From Magnetococcales bacterium (GTDB taxonomy: Bacteria > Pseudomonadota > Magnetococcia > Magnetococcales > DC0425bin3), in NCBI GenBank assembly GCA_015229045.1, contig JADGCJ010000090.1:1-12852 (forward strand): 12,852 nt of DNA. Direction: 5' to 3'. Of the stretch, positions 1-6,902 are shown piece after piece (the stretch's first letter is position 1; each line of letters opens with the position of its first letter). The notes below the pieces were generated by a model, which did not search any database, was not told the DNA's origin, and saw only the letters and a program-made list of their open reading frames with translations. The translations under genes were made by a program, and so were the position numbers.

Positions 1-210
1 GCCGGAACCATACATCATGCCAGGGCCACCCATCATGCCTGGCCTACCCGGACCATACATCATACCTGGCCCACCGTGGCCACCCATCATGCCTGGTCCA
101 CCCGGACCATACACCATGCCTGGCCCACCGTGGCCACCCATCATGCCTGGTCCACCCGGACCATACATCATGCCTGGCCCACCTGGGCCATACATCATGC
201 CTGGTCCACC
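1..210 (-). repeat. 27-bp tandem repeat coding for GGPGMM(Y/G)G(P/H)
   Basis: Seven 27-bp units lie at 22-210 and a further shortened unit at 1-21. Each encodes GGPGMM followed by YGP or GGH (GGP in the last full unit). From the N-terminal side the endings are YGP, YGP, GGH, YGP, GGH, YGP, GGP, so part of the array is an alternating 54-bp higher-order unit. Units differ mostly at third positions, with one M-to-V and one G-to-R change. The array may continue beyond the left edge. Copy number could vary by slippage or recombination. Confidence 0.93.
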
Positions 211-462
211 CATTGTGTCAGATCCAGCAGGACCGCCCATCGTGCCTGGCTCGCCGGGAGCGTTCATGAAGGGGGAGTCACCCTGACTGTCCGGACTTCC
301 TGTTCCGGATCCGATGTTGAGTGCCTGTTCCGTTGCCATCCCCGTTTCGGGAGAACTTGTTCCAGGGGTTGCAGCAGCATGCGCTATGCCATAACCCAAA
401 ACGACCAGGCCTAAAGTCAGACTGGCGGCCAATCCCAATAATTGGGTACGAACACGTTTCAT
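1..462 (-). CDS. Exported Met/Gly/Pro-rich repeat protein, C-terminus cut by window edge
   Basis: This frame opens with ATG at 460-462 and runs without a stop to base 1, so 154 residues are visible and the 3' end is missing. AGGAG sits 7 bases before the ATG. Residues 1-29 form a clear Sec signal peptide: basic MKRVR, a hydrophobic core, and a likely cut after AHA (27-29). A low-complexity Ser/Thr/Gly/Pro linker (30-84) follows. From residue 85 the protein is a tandem array of nine-residue units GGPGMMYGP and GGPGMMGGH, seven full copies plus a shortened one reaching the edge. The product should be periplasmic, surface or secreted. I recognise no family. Closely spaced Met pairs with occasional His could bind a soft metal such as Cu(I), or the repeat could be structural; both are inference. 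Plus-strand open frames here are by-products of the 27-bp repeat. The signal peptide and ribosome site make the minus frame the real one. Confidence 0.77.
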   Translation of the reverse strand, partial: MKRVRTQLLGLAASLTLGLVVLGYGIAHAAATPGTSSPETGMATEQALNIGSGTGSPDSQGDSPFMNAPGEPGTMGGPAGSDTMGGPGMMYGPGGPGMMYGPGGPGMMGGHGGPGMVYGPGGPGMMGGHGGPGMMYGPGRPGMMGGPGMMYGSG

Positions 463-493
463 GGTAAGACTCCTATACGATTGGGTCACGTTG

Positions 494-520
494 ATTTTAC
501 CGATACAGGCGGAGATCCAA
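494..520 (-). promoter_or_regulatory. Possible promoter of the Met-rich repeat gene
   Basis: On the minus strand TTGGAT (515-520) is followed after 15 bases by TAAAAT (494-499), about 30 bases before the ATG at 462. The -10 matches consensus in five of six positions, but the -35 is weak and the spacer is short. It lies in the 103-bp gap after the sensor gene, the only room for a separate promoter. Read-through from the sensor gene is an alternative. Confidence 0.28.
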
Positions 521-565
521 AACGCCCGATATAAGAGGGAGCCGCCAGGCGGCAAGACATTCCCG

Positions 566-2596
566 TCAGGTTCCTTCCGGATCTCCTGGAAGGGTAAGAT
601 CAAGAATGCAGACAAGAACCCGTGACCAACCCACTTCATGGCCAGGAGCCAAAGAGACATGAACCATGGTTCGGAGTGTTTTTCCGTGCAGGGTTCGGTG
701 TCGTGATTCACAAGAGTAGGTGCTCTCTCCATCGGCCAGGGCGACCAGACCATCGATGAAGGTCCGGGTTGACTCCGGCGTCATGATTTTTGGCAATATG
801 CGATAAAACTGCTCCTTGTCGCCTGCCCCGTAGAGCGTCAGGGAGGCGCGGTTGACGTTTGTGATGCGTACCTGCCGCACACACTCTTCCAGAACATCCG
901 GATGTGTGTGCAGATAGCTTCCCAGATCCTCGACGCCCTTGTTGGTCAAATCCTCCAACAAATTTCTGACCCGGGAAAGATCCTCTTCCCAATAGGGAAT
1001 GGGAGCATTGTCAAACACTCCCCAATAGCGTCTTTCACTCTCCTTGAGGGCTGTGACCGACTCCTTTCTCTTGGTGACATCCACCATTTGCAGAATCAGG
1101 CCATTCGTCTCTCCACGTGGCACGTTCAAGGGGGTCAGGGAGCAGTCCCAATAGAGGCCGGATTGTTTGACAGTATCAGGAAATTGAAAAGGATAATCAA
1201 AAGCCACCCAGGGTTTGCCCGAACTCAAAGCCCGTCTGAAATGGCTCAGAAGCGTGGGGTTGGGAAAAAGGTCAAAATAGTTGCGTCCAATGTAATATTC
1301 CGGGGGGTGTCCGCCCGCTTCGGCGTACAGGTGATTGACGCGCACAAAGTTGCCACGGCTATCCAAACGGGCGATCAAGAGATGATTGCTGGAGAAGATG
1401 TTATCCAGAAAAGCGTTCAATTCCAGTTGAATGCGTTCCAGGCGTTCGCGCTCCACCTGATGTCGTTCGAAGAGGCGGTTTTTTTCATGGAGACGACGAT
1501 TGGCGTCATTGAGGCGCCCGGTGAATTCATTGAAAGTGGCCACCAGATCGCCCAGTTCATCCGACCTGTCACAGGGGACGGGCTGTTGTCCATGTTCTCC
1601 CGTACCCACTTGTTGCACGGCCCGGCTGACCTCTTCCAAAGGGCGAACCAGACGCTGCATGAGGAAAACAACCCCAATGAGGGCCACCAGCCCCATGCCG
1701 GCCAGGATGGCCAGGGTGTTGCTCCAGGCCTGTCTGACGGGGGCATAGGCCTCTTCGGCGTTGATTTTGACGACCAGGTTCCAGCCAAACCTCTCCAGGG
1801 GACGCATGATGACCAGAAGCGGGCGTCCCTGGTCGTCCATACCCTCCTCGACATCATAATGTCCTTTGGGCAGGGGTGGTCGCAGGATCTGATCCAGGCC
1901 ATTATCCGGGGATGGTCGTGCTACGGAGGAGGGGAGAGCGGAACGGGGAGGCGTGATGCGGAGGAGATCGCCGTTGGCCTGTTTGCGGACCAGCATGGCG
2001 TCGCTGTCTCGACCGAAACCTGTGTCGTCCTGGAGTACGCTCAGCAACCGGCGCATGCGAAATTCGATCAGGATGATACCCAGGATGCGGCTATCCAGAA
2101 AGAGGGGAGCTCCCAGACGTGCGGCCAATTCGCCCGATTCGTCCAGAAACGGATCCCCGAACGTCACTCCCTCCCGTGCCTTGGCAAAATAACTCTCTTG
2201 GAAGTGATGGATGCTCTTCTCGCCCGGGTCCGAGGAGACGATCACCACCCCGGAAAGATTCAACAAGGAAATTTTGCGAAAACCAGGTATGGCATGGAGC
2301 ATTTCCAAGAGGTTTGAACGCATTTCCAGCCGCAGCTGATCCTCTTCCCGGGTCAGATACCGGGAGAGGGCCGTGCGTAGGCTGGATTGGCTGGCTACCA
2401 AGTGAGTCCGCTCAATAGTCCACTCCAGAATGTTGTCGAGATGTTTTTGTTGGATCGAGGCGACGGAGCGCAGGTGACTATGGATCTTTTTTTCCAGGGC
2501 ATAGCCGAAAACCACGTACTGGAAAAGGATGGCTCCGGCAAGGAGCGACAAGATCACAGGTGTTGCCAGGAGGATCGCACGGGTGCGAATTTTCAT
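566..2596 (-). CDS. Membrane sensor protein: Cache-like, HAMP, PAS, PAS; no output domain
   Basis: A 676-residue signal-sensing protein of the inner membrane. Membrane segments lie near residues 5-31 and 293-314. Between them is a periplasmic region of about 260 residues with the look of a double Cache sensor, including WNLVVKINAEEAY just before the second helix, as in many chemoreceptors and kinases. A HAMP domain (about 315-367, RLVRPLEEV to DELGDL), a short coiled coil and PAS 1 (about 396-511, ending VDVTKRK) follow. PAS 2 is about 521-668, with NAPIPYWEEDLS and NVNRASLTLYGA typical of hybrid histidine kinases. The protein stops right after PAS 2: no HisKA/HATPase, GGDEF, EAL or MCP domain is present and only 103 bp separate it from the next gene. 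The ATG at 2596 puts the membrane helix at the N-terminus; a TTG at 2623 would add nine residues. Neither start has a strong ribosome site. It lies 63 bp after the SPOR gene and is probably in its operon. Confidence 0.93.
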   Translation of the reverse strand: MKIRTRAILLATPVILSLLAGAILFQYVVFGYALEKKIHSHLRSVASIQQKHLDNILEWTIERTHLVASQSSLRTALSRYLTREEDQLRLEMRSNLLEMLHAIPGFRKISLLNLSGVVIVSSDPGEKSIHHFQESYFAKAREGVTFGDPFLDESGELAARLGAPLFLDSRILGIILIEFRMRRLLSVLQDDTGFGRDSDAMLVRKQANGDLLRITPPRSALPSSVARPSPDNGLDQILRPPLPKGHYDVEEGMDDQGRPLLVIMRPLERFGWNLVVKINAEEAYAPVRQAWSNTLAILAGMGLVALIGVVFLMQRLVRPLEEVSRAVQQVGTGEHGQQPVPCDRSDELGDLVATFNEFTGRLNDANRRLHEKNRLFERHQVERERLERIQLELNAFLDNIFSSNHLLIARLDSRGNFVRVNHLYAEAGGHPPEYYIGRNYFDLFPNPTLLSHFRRALSSGKPWVAFDYPFQFPDTVKQSGLYWDCSLTPLNVPRGETNGLILQMVDVTKRKESVTALKESERRYWGVFDNAPIPYWEEDLSRVRNLLEDLTNKGVEDLGSYLHTHPDVLEECVRQVRITNVNRASLTLYGAGDKEQFYRILPKIMTPESTRTFIDGLVALADGESTYSCESRHRTLHGKTLRTMVHVSLAPGHEVGWSRVLVCILDLTLPGDPEGT

Positions 2597-2659
2597 CTTT
2601 CGGATCCGAGGGGGACCACTCAAGGAAAGTCCAGTCTCTCAGTGTCGCACATGCCGGTT

Positions 2660-5050
2660 TCAAAATCCAGGCCTGCATCCTTTACCCGTGTTGATTTTTG
2701 TGGCAGCTGTTTCCAGGATCGACACTTTGGCCAGTTCCATCTGTTCGCTGATCAGTTTTGTTGCCACTTCAGCCTCACGGCGGGAGGGAAAAGGTCCGGA
2801 GCAAAGGGCGTCCACATGGCCCTGACTGACGGGAACATTTTGCTTGATCACGGGAAGACCAAACTCCAACAACCGTTTTTGCAAGGAATCAACACGGTTT
2901 TTTTTGCCGAAGGCACCCAGATAGACCAGATATTTTGTCTCATCGGATGGAGAGTCCGCCGATGGGGTTGGAACGGATGGAGGCGGCGCCTCCTCGGAGG
3001 TGGCGGGTGAGGATTCCTCTTTCCCGGCCATTCCTTTCTGGGAGTGCGGTGCGGGCCAGATCTGGGGGGGATGGGCGGAGGGGAGGGTTTGCTGCTGCAA
3101 CATGCCCTGGATGCCTGATTTCTTGGCAATCCACCGTTGGGCCTCCTCGCCGGCTTTTTGGGATGAAAAAGGCCCGGCCATGACTGTCAAAACGTGTCGG
3201 TCCCGTATCTCCTGGTTTTGGATGAAGGCGGGTACCCCCCAGCTCAGCAGCTTTGTTTTCATCTGTTCTGCCATCTCCTGGTCAAAGTAGGAAACCACCT
3301 GGATGGTCAGTGGCGCGGCCTCTCGCGTCATGTTTGTCGTGGGATCCGGATCTGATTTGGCTTGGGGTTGTCCGGGAACGGGGGCTGGATTGGATTTGTC
3401 GGGGTCTTTCACCGGAAGGATGGTACCGCCGTGACCTGTTTGTCGCGCTGCAATGCGTACTGCCTCTTTGGCGGCAGCGCGGTTTTGAAAAGGTCCCAGG
3501 TAGATTTGATGGCGACGATGACCGTCAATCATGGTTTCCTTCTGAAAGACAGGCAGACCCGATCGTTCAAGTTCCTGTTGTTTTTGATCGGCGCGATTCT
3601 TATTGGCATAAGCCTGCATCTTGACGGCAATTCGTTTTTTTTCCTGGCTGGACGGGGTTTCTTGTGGCGGTGTTGGCTCGGGTTTGCGCGTTGGTGTCTC
3701 CGGATGCGTGTTGGTGTGACGCTCCTCCGGTTGGTGGGCTGGGGAGGCCGGAGATGTCGAGTCGCGGGCAGGCGAAACCGCCTGCGGACCGGGCACCGAA
3801 ATGCCCTGCCTGCTGGACATGGGGGTTCCCTTGATGCCAAGTTTGTCCTGTATGGCATTCAGGGCGGCCGTCATTTTTTTCGGGTCGGGCAACGGACCGA
3901 CAAACAGCCGGGTGAAGGGTTGCGGACCGATCTGGGTTTGTTGGTGAAAAACCGGCAGGTCGAGCTTCTCCAGTTTCTGGTAATTCTCCCGGGCTGCCTT
4001 TCGGTCGGGGTATGACCCGACGTAGATCAGATCGGCCTTGGGCGACGATGGTTTCTCCTCGTTCCGGGCGCCGGTTTTCGATTCAGGCGCCGGGCGGGCA
4101 TCGGCGATTGCCTGGGTCAGGTCATGGACACTCCCCTTGATGCCGGTTTTTTCCTCGATCAGTCTGGCTGCCAGTTCTGCCTCGGAGGCCTTGGCAAAAG
4201 ATCCGGCATTCACCCGGTAGTAGTGTTTGTCATCGACGGTGATGATTTTATAAAAACTGGGAATTCCCAGAGAGTTGACGCGCGAGGTGACATGTTCGGC
4301 ATTGCCGCTGCTGCCGTAGGATCCCAAATAGATGGAAAAACCGCTGCCCTGGGAAACGGCAGGTACAGGTGCGGAAGGGGTGGGAGATGACGCCTCGGCA
4401 GGTTCATGCGTTGCCGGAGATTGCGGAGGAGAAGCCGTCGTCGCTGCAGGTCGGCTACGGGTCGGGGGAGACTCCTCCTCTGCCAGCGAGTCCGGTGAGA
4501 ATTGAAAATCGCCCAACGGAGAGGATCTTGCTGGTGCGGGGGAAGAGGCGTGACGTCTCGCTTTTTCCTGTTCCGGTTTCCGCTCTGCCTGTACCGGATC
4601 CCGGGTCATGATGTAAAAGGTGCTGAGATGTTGCCGCTCTTTGCGATTGACCTGGTCAAACACCTTGAAAAACAACCATCCGCTGGGAAACTCCCCGGCC
4701 ACGGAGCCGACCACCGTATAAATGTGATCCTTGTCCTGGACCTTGACCGGATCGTAGGCAATGTCGGCAATTTTTTTCGAGTTGCGGTCGAGGATGTCGA
4801 TCTGGAGTTGATGGGTTCCCAGCTCGACGAAGGCCACGTCCATGATGAAATAGCCATTGACGCCAGAGACATTGGAGGGCAGGACGCTCACCACGGAGCT
4901 GGGGCGCAAGACCTCCCCGACCTCTACCAGCTTGTCGGAAAAATAGGCATTGGTGATGAAAGCTCCCTGATCGCCAATCCCCCCCAGGGCCAGCCACGGG
5001 AGCATCAGCATGCAGGCGAAAAACAGAGTTGCGGCAATCCCTGGCGCCAT
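2660..5050 (-). CDS. Exported protein with five SPOR domains
   Basis: A 796-residue secreted or periplasmic protein. The ATG at 5050 has AGGA six bases upstream. Residues 1-23 look like a signal peptide, possibly uncleaved. Residues 24-150 form a beta-rich domain I do not recognise (conserved-looking patches NAYFSDKLVEVGEVLRP and FPSGWLFFKVFD). Five SPOR domains follow at about 237-309, 340-411, 473-546, 580-651 and 706-779. Each shows the family pattern: a first strand such as YLGSY, VGSY, MQAY, VVSY or YLGAF, a helix, a G-x-P turn (L-GIP, LDLP, SGLP, WGVP, FGLP), then GSF, GPL or GPF. Linkers between them are long and rich in Pro, Ser and Glu. SPOR domains bind peptidoglycan strands lacking stem peptides, typically at division sites, so a cell-wall-binding role is likely. 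Five copies in one protein is unusual; one to a few is the norm. It is the first gene of a probable operon with the PAS sensor. Confidence 0.94.
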   Translation of the reverse strand: MAPGIAATLFFACMLMLPWLALGGIGDQGAFITNAYFSDKLVEVGEVLRPSSVVSVLPSNVSGVNGYFIMDVAFVELGTHQLQIDILDRNSKKIADIAYDPVKVQDKDHIYTVVGSVAGEFPSGWLFFKVFDQVNRKERQHLSTFYIMTRDPVQAERKPEQEKARRHASSPAPARSSPLGDFQFSPDSLAEEESPPTRSRPAATTASPPQSPATHEPAEASSPTPSAPVPAVSQGSGFSIYLGSYGSSGNAEHVTSRVNSLGIPSFYKIITVDDKHYYRVNAGSFAKASEAELAARLIEEKTGIKGSVHDLTQAIADARPAPESKTGARNEEKPSSPKADLIYVGSYPDRKAARENYQKLEKLDLPVFHQQTQIGPQPFTRLFVGPLPDPKKMTAALNAIQDKLGIKGTPMSSRQGISVPGPQAVSPARDSTSPASPAHQPEERHTNTHPETPTRKPEPTPPQETPSSQEKKRIAVKMQAYANKNRADQKQQELERSGLPVFQKETMIDGHRRHQIYLGPFQNRAAAKEAVRIAARQTGHGGTILPVKDPDKSNPAPVPGQPQAKSDPDPTTNMTREAAPLTIQVVSYFDQEMAEQMKTKLLSWGVPAFIQNQEIRDRHVLTVMAGPFSSQKAGEEAQRWIAKKSGIQGMLQQQTLPSAHPPQIWPAPHSQKGMAGKEESSPATSEEAPPPSVPTPSADSPSDETKYLVYLGAFGKKNRVDSLQKRLLEFGLPVIKQNVPVSQGHVDALCSGPFPSRREAEVATKLISEQMELAKVSILETAATKINTGKGCRPGF

Positions 5051-5082
5051 GTGTCGTCCTTGTCAAACGGTTTTGAGGCGTC

Positions 5083-5112
5083 AGCATACCATCACGCCAA
5101 AAATGTCGTCCA
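5083..5112 (-). promoter_or_regulatory. Weak candidate promoter for the SPOR-sensor operon
   Basis: The 153-bp gap 5051-5203 separates two divergent transcription units. On the minus strand TGGACG (5107-5112) and TATGCT (5083-5088) are spaced by 18 bases, each matching consensus in four of six positions, about 33 bases before the ATG at 5050. I could not find a convincing plus-strand promoter for the ABC genes in this gap. Confidence 0.22.
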
Positions 5113-5203
5113 GGAGTGACACGATCCTTTGTCGAGGCACCTTTGCCCCAGGCCTGTTCGTGAAACCTTGGCGCCGACCCCTGGAATCCATTAGCCTAGC
5201 GAC

Positions 5204-6109
5204 ATGACACCGGCACTGACCATAGTGGGACTGGCCAAACGTTATCGAAACGGCGCCGAGGCTCTGCAGGGAATCGACCTCGAGGTTGGCAGGGGGGAGT
5301 TTTTTGCCATTCTTGGACCCAACGGGGCTGGCAAATCGACCCTGATCAACATTCTGGCTCAGGTGGTCACCAAGAGTTCCGGGCATGTCACGGTGTTTGG
5401 TCTCTCCATCGACAAGCATCCGCAGCGTACCCGCATGTTGCTGGGATACACCCCGCAGGAGATTGCCCTGGATCCCTTCTTTTCGGTGCGGGAGATCTTG
5501 CGGCATCACAGTGGCTATTATGGTATCGCCGACAATCGGGCTTGGATCGATGAACTCCTGGAACGGCTTCACTTGACCCCTTATGCCGACAAGAACAGCA
5601 AGGCTCTCTCCGGGGGAATGCGTCGACGGTTGACCATCGCCAAGGCGCTGGCCCACAAACCGCGTTTATTGATTCTCGACGAGCCTACCGCCGGGGTGGA
5701 TGTGGCACTGCGCCACTCCTTGTGGGAGTTTGTCCGGGAGCTGCACCGGAACGGAACCACGGTCATCCTGACGACCCACTACATCGAGGAGGCCCAGGAG
5801 TTGGCCCAGCGCGTGGCCATTTTGCGTGACGGTCAGCTGGTGGCGTGTGATCGGACGGTGGCGTTGTTGGCCTCTTTTGGCTATCGGCGGTTTGCGATCG
5901 ATCTGCATGCGACCGTGCCTTTTCCCACCGGGCTGGCCGTTGGCGACACTCAGGCGGATGGTCTGCATCTTGAGGGTGAGTTTGCCGTTGGTCGGAGTCG
6001 GGAGTTTTTTTCCTGGTTGGGGAGCATAGCCGACAAGGTGGTTGACCTGCGCATCGATCAATCGCGTCTGGAGGATGTTTTTTTGCGCTTGACGGGGAAT
6101 CCAACGTGA
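5204..6109 (+). CDS. ABC transporter ATP-binding protein (YadG/DrrA type)
   Basis: A 301-residue ATPase subunit that powers an ABC-2 type exporter from the cytoplasmic face. All catalytic motifs are intact: Walker A GPNGAGKST (38-46), Q-loop Gln85 in GYTPQE, signature LSGGM (135-139), Walker B LLILDE (155-160), D-loop GVD (164-166) and switch His192 in LTTHY. The C-terminal 80 residues have the LE-x-VF-L-LTG ending usual for the DrrA/CcmA class. From memory the closest well-known relative is E. coli YadG, including the run PTAGVD and the H-loop context. The ATG at 5204 is the first in-frame start giving a family-like N-terminus; the ribosome site is weak. Its stop overlaps the permease start by 4 bases, so the two are translationally coupled. 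The substrate cannot be read from sequence; this class includes lipid, polysaccharide and drug exporters. Confidence 0.97.
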   Translation: MTPALTIVGLAKRYRNGAEALQGIDLEVGRGEFFAILGPNGAGKSTLINILAQVVTKSSGHVTVFGLSIDKHPQRTRMLLGYTPQEIALDPFFSVREILRHHSGYYGIADNRAWIDELLERLHLTPYADKNSKALSGGMRRRLTIAKALAHKPRLLILDEPTAGVDVALRHSLWEFVRELHRNGTTVILTTHYIEEAQELAQRVAILRDGQLVACDRTVALLASFGYRRFAIDLHATVPFPTGLAVGDTQADGLHLEGEFAVGRSREFFSWLGSIADKVVDLRIDQSRLEDVFLRLTGNPT

Positions 6110-6873
6110 ACTGGTACGGCAACTGGGCGCTGTTCCGTCGGGAGTGTCAGCGGTTTTTGTGGATCTGGTTGCAGACGTTGGGCGCGCCTTTGGTTTCGGC
6201 CATGCTCTATTTTGCCATTTTTGGCGGGGCGTTGGGACAGCGCATCGGGGAGGCTGGCGATGGGATCACCTACCTGCAATTTTTGACCCCGGGTCTGGCG
6301 GCCATGGGGATCATCCAGCATGCCTTTCAAAACACCAGCTCTTCGTTGATCCAGATGAAATATCTGGGCATGTTGCAGGCCGATCTGTTGGCTCTGCCTC
6401 TGAAACCCGTGCAAATTGTTTTTTCTTTTACGGCGGCGGCTGTGTTGCGGGGGGTTCTGGTTGGCGCGGGCACCCTGCTCATTGCGCGCTTGTTTATCAC
6501 CTTTGGCATAGCCAAACCTGTGTTGTTGATCGGTGCCGCTCTGGTCATGGCGGCCATTTCCGGCTTGCTGGGATTGTTGACCGGCATCTGGGCCAGGAGC
6601 TTCGATCAGGTTGCCCTGGTGGGAAATTTTATCTTGACGCCCATGGTTTATCTCGGCGGGGTCTTTTTTGCCAACGCGATGCTTCCCGCCGGATGGCAGA
6701 GGGTTCCTCTGTTCAATCCGGTCTTTTACCTGGTGGATCTGTTTCGCCAGGGCGTTCTGGGGGTGGGGCAAACGCAACCGGAGAGTGCCATTCTGGCTGT
6801 GTCGGCGGTCCTGACGGGACTCTTCGCCCTGGCGGTGGTGCTTTTTCGCACGGGGTGGCGGCTGAAAAACTGA
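6106..6873 (+). CDS. ABC-2 type transporter permease (YadH type)
   Basis: A 255-residue inner-membrane permease partnering the ATPase just upstream. It starts with GTG at 6106 inside the overlap GTGA, with GGGGA eight bases before it. Six hydrophobic segments are visible near 22-44, 54-74, 105-130, 136-161, 171-190 and 226-247. The ABC-2 hallmark FILTPMVYLGGVFF (175-188), followed by LP, W and NP-x-FYLVD-FR, matches the family's conserved region near the fifth membrane segment. The N-terminal amphipathic stretch RECQRFLWIWLQTLGAP resembles E. coli YadH. Length is normal for the family. Together with the upstream ATPase it would form a homodimeric exporter. No accessory or periplasmic adaptor gene lies nearby, so the transported compound stays unknown. 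Confidence 0.96.
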   Translation: MNWYGNWALFRRECQRFLWIWLQTLGAPLVSAMLYFAIFGGALGQRIGEAGDGITYLQFLTPGLAAMGIIQHAFQNTSSSLIQMKYLGMLQADLLALPLKPVQIVFSFTAAAVLRGVLVGAGTLLIARLFITFGIAKPVLLIGAALVMAAISGLLGLLTGIWARSFDQVALVGNFILTPMVYLGGVFFANAMLPAGWQRVPLFNPVFYLVDLFRQGVLGVGQTQPESAILAVSAVLTGLFALAVVLFRTGWRLKN

Positions 6874-6883
6874 CCCTTGATCG

Positions 6884-6902
6884 ATAGTTACGAAAAAACT
6901 AT
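6884..6902. terminator. Weak hairpin between convergent genes
   Basis: ATAGTT (6884-6889) and AACTAT (6897-6902) can pair over a seven-base loop in the 25-bp gap between the permease stop and the transducer stop. The stem is only 6 bp and AT-rich, there is no following T run, and it overlaps the transducer's stop codon. It is the only inverted repeat I see at this convergent junction. Confidence 0.2.

Noticed and set aside
22..210. CRISPR-like array
   Set aside because: The repeats are directly adjacent with no unique spacers, and they code for a regular peptide in frame with a signal peptide.
17..286. Plus-strand Pro-rich repeat frame (MPGPP-type)
   Set aside because: The 27-bp period keeps several frames open. 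Only the minus frame has a signal peptide, a ribosome site and a non-repetitive N-terminus.
463..600. Frameshift hiding a continuation of the PAS sensor
   Set aside because: A +1 frame stays open from the sensor's end into the Met-rich gene, but its translation shows no kinase, cyclase or coiled-coil residues, and 103 bp is too little for an output domain.
902..2317. A 471-residue plus-strand open frame
   Set aside because: It is antisense to the PAS sensor, which has clear domains; the plus translation has none.
2597..2623. TTG start for the PAS sensor adding nine residues
   Set aside because: Possible but less likely: the ATG at 2596 places the basic residues and membrane helix directly at the N-terminus. 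The added residues are Pro-rich and neither start has a strong ribosome site, so the choice is not certain.
5081..5656. A 191-residue minus-strand frame across the start of the ABC ATPase
   Set aside because: It is antisense to Walker A and neighbouring coding sequence and has no family look or good ribosome site.
6058..6777. A 239-residue minus-strand frame over the permease
   Set aside because: It is a Gln/Arg/His-rich antisense translation of hydrophobic permease codons, a standard artefact.
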